This document shows, piece after piece, positions 23,339 to 34,062 of a stretch of DNA of 64,000 nucleotides. The stretch is from assembly GCF_914767665.1 (NCBI RefSeq), contig NC_059504.1, forward strand, positions 35,743,720 through 35,807,719, read 5' to 3'. The DNA comes from Harmonia axyridis (Eukaryota > Arthropoda > Insecta > Coleoptera > Coccinellidae). Position numbers and translations under genes: made by a program. Below the pieces are notes generated by a model that was not told the DNA's origin, did not search any database, and saw only the letters and a list, made by a program, of their open reading frames with translations. Each line of letters begins with the position of its first letter. Positions within the stretch are counted from its first letter, which is position 1.

Positions 23339-24090
23339 ACAAGGGGAGCAGCTGTTTTGGTGTCGAGGTTTTTTGAGCTGATTCTGTATCAATTTGATGC
23401 CTTGAATTCAAATAACGTATTCATTTTTACCTAGTAGCTCAAATTTTTAAGATGTACAATTTTAGAGAAATATAAGTTCCATTATTTTAACTCAAATCCG
23501 TAAGTGTAGTAAACGAAAGGAGATACGAAATTTTCATTTTAGTTATACCAAATACAATATTATGTCGTACTTACAAATAAAAAAAAAACATTGAAGAAAT
23601 TAAATAGTCGCCGACATTCTTGAATGTTTTTAACAGTCCTTTTTTAAACTTCAGCAGTAATCTGCCATCATCTTCCTTGGTAGCGGTACTCCATAACTTC
23701 AATATCTTGGTGAAATCTTTCACCTTGTTCCTCACACATGTCTCCTAAATTTTCTGGAAAACGGTCTAAGTGACTGTGTAAATAGTGTATTCTAATACTC
23801 GAATTGCACCCTAAGGATTTTAAACTATTAAGCATCTTGTTTATCATTTGAACATAGTTTTGAGCTTTATGCTTGCCTATGCTTTGAGTTTTTCTGTGCT
23901 CAACTGATGCATTTTTACCCCTATATATGCAAAACATGACTCATTCTTATCAAGAGCCTTTACAAATTGCTTCATTAAGTCCAACTTTACATGTAACGGA
24001 GGAAGTATGATTTTTTCTCTTACCCGAGTAAGGGGATTAAAAGGGTTATCAGGTACCTGACAGGCAATGGTTCCACCATTTATAGATTTA
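23339..24090 (-). pseudogene. relic of an arthropod repeat-borne ORF (EEQGERFHQDI family)
   Basis: Minus-strand reading gives, in order: LPPLHVKLDLMKQFVKALDK (near 23945-24010), then a Cys/Tyr block and RIHYLHSHLDRFPENLGDMC, EEQGERFHQDIEVMEYRYQG (near 23690-23790). This order is familiar from proteins repeated many times in arthropod genomes and thought to travel with mobile DNA; I know no biochemical function. Two frame breaks are visible. The noncoding part 23339-23640 is shared with 12888-13350. Confidence 0.6.
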
Positions 24091-24410
24091 CCTGGAATTT
24101 ACTCAATTACAGACTGAAAATAAAAGCATTGTACCTACATTAATGAATATATAATAATTTTAGAACTCTCATAAATGAATATACTGAATGAAACCCACAT
24201 TGATAGATAAGTTTATGTATCTGAAAAAGTAGAGCTGATATAGAAAGACGGATAGCATATATAGATTCAGCGTCCCAAATATAATTAAATCAGCTCTTAA
24301 ATACCAGCCACCGTAAATTTTCTTTGTTGCCCTGTGTTATTAATGTTTCTCATATAAAATACACCTTTGTTGCAAAGGTTCGAAGAAAATGACAATTCAA
24401 TATTTCAGTC

Positions 24411-24653
24411 ATCCTCTAAGAACAATAGCCACTAAAGTAAGTATTTTTGGAGATAATTTTGTAGATCAAACTACTCCTATTGTTCGATGTACTATACCAC
24501 CTAAAGACGAATTGCAATAAAGGTTTGAAGATAATGTCAAATAAATTTTTGAGATTCATCCTCTAAGAGCAATGGAAGTATTTTCAGAAATAATTTTATA
24601 GATCAAACTACACCTATTATTCGTTGTACTATACGACCTAGAGCTAGAGACGA
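24411..24653. repeat. diverged tandem duplication of about 100 bp
   Basis: The unit TCATCCTCTAAGA...GTAGATCAAACTACTCCTAT...GTACTATACCACCTA at 24411-24512 recurs, diverged, at 24562-24653. The wider stretch 24100-25240 has no gene I can recognise. Confidence 0.6.
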
Positions 24654-25241
24654 ATATTTACATTTCTATACCAACATGCTTAACAGCCTCAACAAAAGCA
24701 TCTTATGCCTTCAAAACTGGAAAGAAGAAATATCGAAACAAACACAAGAGAAGTCAACATTAGCTTCTAGATTTCAAGCAGTCCATTCAAAACGACGACA
24801 CTATTGACTTGGATTCGCGCCAAACTACAATTCCAACTTCCTTTGAGATCACACATCTGATACCTGGTGTTCTATTTTCGGATTAGATCAAATGAATTGT
24901 TAACATCAATCATCAGTTGGGGAGAGTTGTTCTTTGGAAAAACAACATAAAGAAGTTTGAAAAATACATCTCGGATTTCGACAAAAAGAATATTTGATGG
25001 GAGGTATTTGAATAGTCATTAATATTCTTTACAGAATGAAAAAAAAATTAGAATAAATGGTGATCATTATAGGAGCTGGAAGCAGATGGTGATCAGTATT
25101 TTCAACCACTAGTCTGTATCGGTAAACTACTCAAGTGCTAAATTTACAACAGCTTTCGTTTTAGTTCCAAATTTATGTGTTCCGTAGGTGTCAAGGAGAT
25201 GGTGAAAATGTTCAATGCCTGAAGTTGTAACAGCACATAAT

Positions 25242-25285
25242 ATAAAGGGTTTTCGAATAAGAGGTTTCGTTTTGAAAAAGAATAT
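25242..25285 (+). mobile_element. solo terminus of the 1995/4733 mariner-like family
   Basis: AATAAGAGGTTTCGTTTTGA matches the family's inverted repeat, but nothing downstream continues the element. It is an orphan end or the scar of a deleted copy. Confidence 0.5.
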
Positions 25286-25502
25286 ATTTCAAGAGGACAA
25301 GCTACGCAGGTGCAGGAGTGTTCAGCGCACTGTGGCTCCCAAGCTTAGGGAGCCCCATGTCTATGGGATAGTTCTCTGTGATTATGAAACACAATTTACC
25401 CTACTGCCTTCTGGATTTTTCTACCGTATTGTGCGATAATCAATTTTTCGAATCTTGTTATGAAGTCTCTATTCAATGCTTTTATACTTGTGCCTATACT
25501 TA

Positions 25503-26324
25503 GGCCCAGTTTCACCAAATGCTTTAATCTTGACTTGGCTCTTAAGTGAGGCCTTAGATCACGATTAATGTAATGTAGCGTTTCACCACACTCCAAAGCG
25601 CCATTTAATCGACCAATCGCGGTTTAGCACTAATCGGCCATTTTTGGAGGATTATAACCTCTCAAGTTGAGATTAATAATTATTTATCAGTATGGAACTC
25701 TTGTCTATGTAATTATTTTTCCGGAAATTTCTAATTTTTGGGTCAATTTTATCAAAATATGACTATATGTATAGGCTCAATATTTCCCATTTAAAATACA
25801 CGTAAACTTTGTTTTTGTGTTTTATGAAATTTATTGCAAAGAATAATTTATTAATATGTTTGATTGAAATATTTTTTGATATTGTTAATAAATAAAATAA
25901 GTTAATAAAATTACTTATATAGTTTTTTTCCAGAATGTGTGGTTTTGTGAAATGGGATAATTTCTTTTTAACTTCTGCAAGTTTCCGACATTTCGAAGCA
26001 CATCACTCGACATTTTCGGCAAAAATTAACTTTGTTTTTTGTTTACAAGATGACAAATGATTTGAAATGTTATGAGTTATGAATGAATGACACCTGACAC
26101 CTAGCGCCAATGGTGGTCATCACTTCTAATCAATACAGAATACTATATAACTTTCTGTTCACAACGTTGCCAAATGGTTTGACTATTTAATCGCGATTTG
26201 GTTAATCGCGATCATCTTCGGACGGGTTGATGCATGGTGAAACAGAAAACACTGTTAAGCCTGCTTTAGTAACAAGCGGAGTTTAATCAATCTGGGATCA
26301 AGTGCTGTTTGGTGAAACTGGGCC
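25503..26324. mobile_element. PIF/Harbinger-like MITE, 822 bp
   Basis: The ends are GGCCCAGTTTCACCAAA and its complement, flanked on both sides by TTA (25500-25502 and 26325-26327). A 3-bp TTA target and G/C-rich ends are typical of PIF/Harbinger elements. The interior has no transposase. The inner arms match weakly (AATCGCGAT-type blocks). Confidence 0.75.
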
Positions 26325-26516
26325 TTAATGCTTTGGAAAAATCCTAGAAGTAGTGGTAATGGCAAACTTTCGTGTGAAATTTGAAATATTTTATAAGTTC
26401 ATTCATTCATATCATTTCATCTATATGTATTTTATGATGTTTCTGGTTGTTCGTCATATGCAAATTGAACAAATCAAAACGATCACAATCTCATACCAAA
26501 AATTTACTCTGCATCG

Positions 26517-27548
26517 GGTGTCCCAAATTCGTTGTCTAGTGAGGGAATTTCAGAATCTCTTTGAGCTAGAAAAAATGAATGGTTCATTTTAGGGCTAGAT
26601 TTTTGAGAGAATGAATTTGGTGAAAATCGCAAACTGACAAATTCAACTGCTTTCAAGTTATAAGAGAAAATTGGAAAATAGCGTGAAATAAAAGTTCTTA
26701 TAACTTCCTACAGGCACTTTTTTTCAATAGAATTCATTGTTGTAATAATTTTTTTTGTCATTAATTTCGAAGTTGTAATACAAACTTGTGTTTTTTAAAT
26801 ATAAACCATAACAATTTCTATGACAAATAAAATCGTTCAAATTTTCTATCTCAAAAATATATGACATGATATATAAATTAATCATCAAAAGTTTCAGTTT
26901 CACACGGCAAAGCAACCAAGTACCTTACATTACTTTACATTTTTTCCACATTTCAACATTTTCAAATTGATGAATGTTCTTCTTTGAATGTGACCAAAGA
27001 AAGAATCTAACGATGTTAAATCCGGAAACCTTGGTGGCCACCGAATATTTTAATTATCTGAAGTTCACAGATTATTATAGATAGGCACTTGGTTGAACTG
27101 TGTGAAACTGAAACTTTTGATGATTTTTATAGTTTGATAATATATTTTATATTGTTATATATTTTCGAAAGGGAAAAATTAAGCAATTGCTTTGTTATAG
27201 AAATTGTTGTGGTTTACATTTGAAAAAATAAAAGTTTGTATTATAACTTCAAAACTGATGGCAATAAAAAATGAATTTTTACACCAATGGATTCTTTTAA
27301 AAGAAGTCTCGTAGGGTGTTTTTGTTTCATATTGATAGCACCAATAATAAAGAAGTTATGAGATGAGAACTTTTCATTTCACGCCATTTTCCGATTTTCT
27401 TTTATAGCTTGAAAGAAGTTGGAGTTATCAGGTTGCGGTTTTCACCAAAATAATTCTCTCAAAAATCGATTCCGAAAATATGCCATTAATTTTTTTCTAG
27501 ATCAAAGGGTTCTGGGACCCTCTCACTACACAACGAATTTGGGACACC
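26517..27548. mobile_element. 1.03-kb foldback with a transposase scrap at its centre
   Basis: The ends are GGTGTCCCAAATTCGTTG and its complement. Arms of roughly 480-500 bp pair along nearly their whole length, for example AAGTTTCAGTTTCACACGG near 26887 against GTGTGAAACTGAAACTTTT near 27101. The unpaired centre on the minus strand (27043 down to about 26930) reads RWPPRFPDLTSLD, then SFFGHIQRRTF. That is the block around the last catalytic Asp of an IS630/Tc1-mariner transposase. The element therefore seems to be an inverted-duplication derivative of such a transposon. Confidence 0.75.
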
Positions 27549-27854
27549 ACATACAAATCCCATTTTAAATGTTGTTTATCAACATTTTTGAACAATATTC
27601 AGATTTGGAGCACCGAAATAAGACCTAGAAAAAAGTAGTCATCATGGGCGTAACGCCAACTTGGAACTTGATTTTCTCTGTTGGTAACGGATCTGTGCAC
27701 AGAATAAACACGCCCTTGTCATAACTCTAGTCACTATCTGTCAAAACTGTCAAGTACGTCCGACCCAGCTATTGAGTTGTATTAAAATGTCACGTTCAAA
27801 CCTAACTCAATTTCGGCGTTACACATCATAAATTCGGCGTGCCCACTTAAGTTG

Positions 27855-27864
27855 GGATCAGTTG
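27855..27864 (+). promoter_or_regulatory. candidate initiator (TCAGTT)
   Basis: GGATCAGTTGG at 27856 matches the insect initiator consensus TCAKTY and lies about 180 bases upstream of the candidate start at 28039, inside a GC-richer non-repetitive island (27640-28260). No TATA box is seen. The match is short and could be chance. Confidence 0.3.
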
Positions 27865-28038
27865 GAATCAAAATTGCATCGATTAACTTATCGAAGTAGT
27901 CAGTTGCATCAGCACAAGGAGGAAGAATCTCAGTCGGTCCGGAACCGATACAATTGTCAAATTCGGGTATTTAATGCATCGCTTCGTAAAGACAATAGAA
28001 GACAGGGGCCTCGAAAAGAAGGACCTGCCTGGCCAAAT

Positions 28039-28168
28039 ATGGACCCGAACTTAATTAAGGCGGTAATCAAGAACAACGTGATGGAGAAATGTTCAGGAAT
28101 GTACAATTCGAAAACCTCCATGGTCTCCCTGTCGTCTATAGACGACGATGACGGAGAAAGGTCTTACA
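28039..28168 (+). CDS. cnn: candidate alternative first coding exon of centrosomin
   Basis: From the ATG at 28039 (context AAATATGG) the frame reads MDPNLIKAVIKNNVMEKCSG, then MYNSKTSMVSLSSIDDDDGE and RSY. The frame upstream is open but has no other ATG. Ending at 28168 with donor GTGAAG leaves one base, which fits the strong acceptor TTTTTTTCCAG at 33877 to give ...GERSY-NSLRSPDGLMRGRS. A GTATTT donor at 28174 is a weaker alternative in another phase. The ser-rich acidic peptide looks genuinely coding and sits in a GC-richer island with an initiator-like motif, but I do not recognise it. It may belong to another transcript. Confidence 0.4.
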
Positions 28169-28569
28169 GTGAAGTATTTTTCATTTTGGTTCGTTGTTTC
28201 ATCGTTGATATTTAGATGGTTGGAAATATACACACCGGGAAATTGAGGGAACCGAAGTTTGTATTTCATTTTTTATTGAATCCTTCGGCCGAGGTTAGCA
28301 ATTATTATTTTTTTAATTTTAGATTGATTCCTCGGGAACAAAACTTGTTTAGATGCCGCCCTCATTCACCTCTTTTTTGTTATATACAGGGGTGAAAAAA
28401 TGAAAAGCAAGAGAATGTTAACGAACACTTAGATGTTTCCTCATCTCTTCTTTTTTTTCCCTTTTTTCATTTCTTGTGATATCTTTATTATGTGAAAAAT
28501 TGCAATACTCGATATGGTACTGTCGTTTAGAGAGAAATTAATGTTTTGAATCGCAAAGCTTGTCGAAAA

Positions 28570-29040
28570 TGTACATAAATTCCATGAAAAAATTGATTGT
28601 ATTGATGAATTCAGTTATCATTTTTCAAAAGATGATAGAAACATTAATGTATTGAAAAGTCGTTCATTATCTTGATGAATTATCTTCATCGAATCAATGA
28701 ACAACTGCTTTTAACCATTAAACCAATGAAATGTTAATCATTAAAATATTCGGTTCATTATTAGATCGGTTGAATTACTGTTAATCGAAATTATCTGAAG
28801 TAGTTAATCTACGACTTTATAATCTAATAAAAAAATTCTTATATCTAATGTACTTATATCATTAATACTCAACATCGATTTCAGAATAGTGATATTGATG
28901 AACAGGAATTCATAATATCAATGAACAGGTCTTAAGAAATGATATTTCATTATATTGATGGAAATGTACATTGTATCAATGAAATCAAGTTGATGATTGC
29001 TTTTCTTTCACAAATTTCTTTATAAAAATTTTTTATCAGT
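28570..29040. repeat. low-complexity ATTGATGAA-rich stretch
   Basis: ATTGATGAA, its variants and its complement TTCATCAAT recur many times with irregular spacing, giving many overlapping weak hairpins. No gene is seen from 28200 to 29750. Confidence 0.45.
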
Positions 29041-29760
29041 GTACTGAAACCATTCAAAGTGTTGTAAATTGTCTCAAAAATAAAATAACCCAATCACCGA
29101 ACCAAGAAATATTTAGCAAATATGAGCCAACATGTAAGTGTTCGTGAACATTCTCGTCTGTCAACGATTCACTGCACTGGGTGTTCTGAATATCAGCTTG
29201 CTTTTTATTATTTTTGTTCATCCTTATATTTAACAAAAAAACAAAGTAACTGAGGACGGCATTTGGACAGTTATCTTCTTGAGGAATCAAGCTACAAGTA
29301 AAAAAAAATTGCTGAAATAGGCCAAAGGGCTCAAGAAAATGAACTGAAAACTTCGATGAGACTTTGTTCGTACCCTTAATTTTAAATTTTTTATGGGCAT
29401 TCGTTGAGGAGCATCCAACAACAACAATGAAGTTCCTTTTTTTGAATAGCAACAAATGTTGGAATTGTTCTCATTCTGAACCACCTATAGACAAGAATTT
29501 GGTTCAGAAATTCAGATTTTGTGTCTATTAGGAATACCTAGGTTGTGTTCTGTGTAGGCATTGTTACTTACTGTGTCCCATCGCCACTTTAGCCACAGCA
29601 CTAATTTTTTACTCAACAGTAAATTATTCCTACATTTCTAATCATTATGAGTACAAGTTGTGCCAAATTCGAGGCTTACTGTGAGCACCTCGAGAACTAT
29701 AAGACTTAGAGAAAAAACCTGAAGAATGATTGTATCAAATTTTTCGCTATATAATATATA

Positions 29761-32700
29761 CAGTGTGGTCCAACGAAAACTTCCGGCTTTAAAATGAAAA
29801 TGTGGAAAATCAATTTCTAATTCAAGGGGGAACAATTTTTTACCGTTCTTCGCAGTTCCGTTACTGCTACCCCCTAAAGGGGGCGAGTACAACCCCTTGA
29901 TTTTGAAAAGGAATGAGGGCTGTTGGGATACTTCATTTTGAAAATCTTATCGAGTAGTATCTGATCCTGAAATTTCGCTTCAAAATTCCCATCTATAACG
30001 AAATGATAGGTAAAATAGTGGAAGAGTACAACTACTAAATATCTAAATGTGTCGGATACGAATAATAATCTCGAGTTAAAGGACCCCGCACGTTTAGTAT
30101 GGAAAATGGCTTTCCGTGAATTTGGCTGAATTTTTGATATGTTGTAGTTCTTGATGAACTGATCAGAAAAGTCCTTAGCCACAAAGCTCAAAAATGGACA
30201 GTTTTCGAGATATGGAGCTTTGAAAATGGATTTTTTGCAATTTTCGGGGTTTTTGCTCATCAATCGGGGAGCTCTCATTTCTGGTTTTGATGGAATTTGG
30301 ATGTTCGGCGGCCAGAACCCGACTGAGAAATGATCTTCCTTGGTTATATTAGGCACCGCCATCGATAATTTTTTATACACTGCTCCACATTGGCTATGAA
30401 ATGAGATAAAAAATCCAAGATCTTCCATACATCTTTTCATGCCACAAGATGACGCCAGAATAATTCACATGACCGAGAAACGACATATTGTGAGATTTTT
30501 TTAAGAGAGACCATAATTACTGAATCCTCATATATCTGATGTCCAATAATATCAAATATGTTAGCAAAAATGTTCATGACCAGGCACCGCGAGCTGTAAT
30601 GGGGGAAAATGGTAAAATCATAATCATTTATCCTCAGGGATAACAATTGTGATCACTATTGATGGCATTTACATATGATATGTGATTTGTTTCTCACAAA
30701 TCTCGATAATCTGACAATGGGGTGCCACGACATTTTCCTCAGAATGTCTCGAAATTGATGATAGCATCTCACAGACAAACGAATCCGTGAAAATGTCTGC
30801 AGTTTTGATGCAATGTAGTACTATGCGGGTAGAATATAGAAGTCCAAGTGTTGGAAGCTAACTATGAATGGAACTTCCGATATTAACCCACGAATTCTTG
30901 AAAATAATAATTTTTTTTTTCTATGAACTTTTTGAACTCCACACATACGAATGAATACTATCTAATAATATGATCTTTGGCAAAATGAATGAGTATTAAT
31001 TGATTGTTTTTGATTGATCTACTCATTCATTTTGCCAACGATCATATTATTAGATAGTATTCATTCGTATGTGTGAAGTTCAAAAAGTTCATAGAAAAAA
31101 AAAATTATTTTCAAGAATTCGTGGGTAAATATCGGAAGTTCCATTCATAGTTAGCTTCCAACACTTGGACTTCTATATTCTACCTGGATAGTACTATATT
31201 GTATCAAAACTGCAGACATTTTCACGGATTCGTTTGTCTGTGAGATGCTATCATCAATTTCGAGACATTCTGAGGAAAATGTCGTGGCACCCCATTGTCA
31301 GAATATCGAGATTTGTGAGAAACAAATCACATATCATATGTAAATGACATCAATAGATGCTTCAGTAGTATTCCTGCAACAGAAGAAGGCGATAAGAGCA
31401 ATTGCTGGAGTTTCACAGAGAACAAGCTGCAGGGAGCTGTTCTCGCAGTATGGAATAATGACCTTACCAGCAATATACATACTTACCTGTCTATGTTCCT
31501 TATATAAGAGTGACAAAACCGAGTCATTTCATCATGATTATTCCACTAGAAACCGAAATAAATGGATACTCCCACAACACCGGATAAAGAGAACCCAAGA
31601 TAGCTTCAATTTTTTGGGTGTCAAGTTGCTGAATAGACTTCCTCAAGGCTGGTTGGAACTGAGCAAGGTTTCCTTCAGACATCAAATGAAAAGGTTTTTG
31701 ACAAAAAATGTATTTTATTCAATTGAAGAATTTTTAGATTATAAATTTTAGATTTGGAATTTTATATTTTATATTGCAGTTCACTTATTGTCTGTAAGCC
31801 AGTTGCCATTGTGGTTTTTTATTATGGTTTTTTATTGTGGTTTTTTATTGAAGTTTTTATTATGACTTATTATTGAAGTTTTTTTTAATGTGACTTATTA
31901 TTATTATGTATTGGATATTTATTGTATCAATTTTTTTAAATATTTAACTTTGACGCACCTTGTAAATTATTGAAGGTTAATTTGATTTATTTGTCATATT
32001 TTAAGAGCAAATAAATTATATTCTATTCTATTCTATTCAATAGTGATCACAATTGTTATCCCTGAGGATATATGATTATGATTTTACCATTTTCCCCCAT
32101 TACAGCTTGCGGTGCCTGGTCATGAACATTTTTGCTAACATATTTGATATTATTAGACATCAGATATATGAGGATTCAGTTATTATGGTATCTCTTGAAA
32201 AAATCTCACAATATGTCGTTTCTCGGTCTTGTGAATTATTCTGGCGTCATCTTGTGGCATGAAAAGATGTATGGAAGATCTTGGATTTTGTATCTCATTT
32301 CATAGCCAATGTGGAGCAGTGTATAAAAAATTATCGATGGCGGTGCCTAATATAACCAAGGATGATCATTTCTCAGTCGGGTTCTGGCCGCCGAACATCC
32401 AAATTCCATCAAAACCAGAAATGAGAGCTCCCCGATTGATGAGCAAAAACCCCGAAAATTGCAAAAAATCCATTTTCAAAGCTCCATATCTCGAAAACTG
32501 TCCATTTTTGAGCTTTGTGGCTAAGGATTTTTCTGATAAGTTCATCAAGAACTACAACATATCAAAAATTCAGCCAAATTCACGGAAAGCCATTTTCCAT
32601 ACTAAACGTGTGGGGTCCTTTCACATTGCCTCTTTCACTATTTTCGATGTTATTTCATTATCGATCGATATTTTAAAGCGAAATTTTAGGGTCAGATGGT

Positions 32701-32921
32701 GCTCGATACGATCTTCAAAATTAGTTATCGCAACACCCCTCATCCCTATTCCTAATCAAGGGGTTTTGCTTCAATCCCCCGACGGAGATTGAAGTTACGG
32801 GGATAAAAAAGGGGAAAAGTTGTTCCCCATCGAATCATAAATTGACGGGTCCAAGCGATTTTCCGCATTTTCATTATAAAGTCGGAAAATCAAGGTGTTA
32901 AGTTTTCGTTGGACCACCCTG
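29761..32921. mobile_element. 3.2-kb giant foldback element
   Basis: The ends are TA-CAGTGTGGTCCAACG and the complement of CAGGGTGGTCCAACGAAAAC, with TA at 29759 and 32922. The arms (29761-30990 and 31015-32921) pair nearly base for base around a centre near 31000. The right arm is split by a non-LTR insertion at 31357-32036; without it the element is about 2.47 kb. Each arm carries the same two open frames, in order and overlapping by ATGA. One has 69 codons and starts MLSLRI-YDF (with one variable residue). The other, of 177-188 codons, starts MKRCMEDLGF. They match nothing I know and may persist only because the arms are alike. Confidence 0.85.
31357..32036 (+). pseudogene. 5'-truncated non-LTR retrotransposon insertion
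   Basis: The open frame to 31751 reads LQQKKAIRAIAGVSQRTSCR, then ELFSQYGIMTLPAIYILTC. This is the C-terminal region after the reverse transcriptase of many insect non-LTR elements (KRAIR-I-G and LGILTLPS-YI-E blocks). The start is cut inside the ORF, and the 3' end is a short pentanucleotide tail (ATTCT repeated). It is flanked by TCAATAG at 31350-31356 and 32037-32043, a 7-bp target duplication. The undisturbed site can be read in the other arm of the host palindrome near 30655. Confidence 0.85.
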
Positions 32922-33079
32922 TATATGTGTAGGATCCAATTATTGTTCCCTGTAAATAATTGCGATGGTCAACCGGATGTTTGGAGACCTATTATTTTCT
33001 TTTAGTGTCGAGGGCATGACAGTTTCAATTGATTTACAGGGAACGAATTGTTATTGTACATATAATGTAAAAAGGATGT

Positions 33080-33780
33080 GTAATTCTTCGGGGTGTCGCA
33101 TGTCGGTTGTAAAACTTAAGAGATTTACTGGGGTTGGGAAAGTTCGAGAACAAGACGGTTGTACCGGATGTGTTACATCTGTGTATCAGGTTCTATTCCT
33201 TCGAGAATATTCGATTTCCAGGAATCCGCGAAGATCTTTGTGGGCGGTACGGCAAAGCTCTTATTGGACTAGGGGATGGTACTTTCCCCTAAGGGTGTGG
33301 TCAAACCGAGAGAAGGGAATTCGATATTCGAGAGAGGGTAGTTCCAATCGGCAGAGAGCATAGTTCAAATTAAGCCGAAGGCGGGTACAGTTCAACTTAA
33401 GCCGAAGACGAGTCAAGTTCGGTCGGTCAACTTAAGACGTAAGACGAAAAGACGGTTCGCGGACTAAATTGAGACGAGTTAGAGACGGGACGACCGAAAA
33501 CTTGAAGTACGACGAAGACGTGATAAACGAAGACGTTTCGAGTAATCAACGAACGAGTTAAAGACGAAATTCAGTACCGTAGTGAGAAACTTGTAATTAA
33601 GACGTAATTAGGATCTTCTCAATACTGAGTTTGTACTGTATAATTGTGGCTTTGTAAATAGATGTAAATAATTCAAAAGAGTTTAATTATTACAAATCCA
33701 ACAAAGTCACGGAGAAAAAGACGAAAGGCCAGGTAATCGAATCATACCTCTAGACGATCGATTAACCAAGCCTACATATA
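33080..33780 (+). other. GC-richer island with AAGACG runs (5' exon or solo LTR)
   Basis: Markedly richer in G+C than its surroundings and purine-biased, with repeated AAGACG / GAAGACG between 33380 and 33590. It shows no long open frame across the purine-rich part. It ends in a plausible donor (GCCAG-GTAATC at 33736) about 140 bases upstream of the CM1 exon, so it might be a noncoding first exon. Its TGTTACATC...TTAATTATTACA boundaries also suggest a solo LTR, though no target duplication is found. I cannot decide between these. Confidence 0.35.
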
Positions 33781-33877
33781 TATGTTTATGTAAAGGTTCA
33801 TATACCTTGAATGAAAAGGGAAAAGTCTTCGTACTATTCAAATAATGAATTATTTCTGATTAAACACTTTTTTCCAG

Positions 33878-34062
33878 ATTCATTAAGGTCTCCAGATGGG
33901 CTCATGAGGGGCAGGTCGGTGAAAGAATTCGAGGAACAGTTGGCAGCTTTGAAAAAAGAGAACTTCAATTTGAAAATCCGTATCTATTTTTTGGAAGAAC
34001 GAATGGGTGCCAATTTCAACTTGGATAAAGAAAGTATAGTCAAGAATAATGTTGAATTGATG
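33878..34062 (+). CDS. cnn: centrosomin CM1 exon
   Basis: Encodes SLRSPDGLMRGRSVKEFEEQ, then LAALKKENFNLKIRIYFLEE, the diagnostic CM1 motif, and ends ...IVKNNVELM at donor GTGAGT. There are two in-line acceptors, TTTCCAG at 33877 and ATTAAG at 33887. They differ by 10 bases and therefore serve different incoming phases. Confidence 0.92.

Noticed and set aside
27700..28215. Full 117-codon frame beginning upstream of the candidate exon at 28039
   Set aside because: The upstream part has no ATG; it starts at TTG. Only the portion from the ATG at 28039 is kept as a candidate.
29054..29484. 133-codon minus-strand frame with a VVGCSS segment recalling a THAP start
   Set aside because: The THAP Cys/His spacing is not present and there is no true start codon at the beginning.
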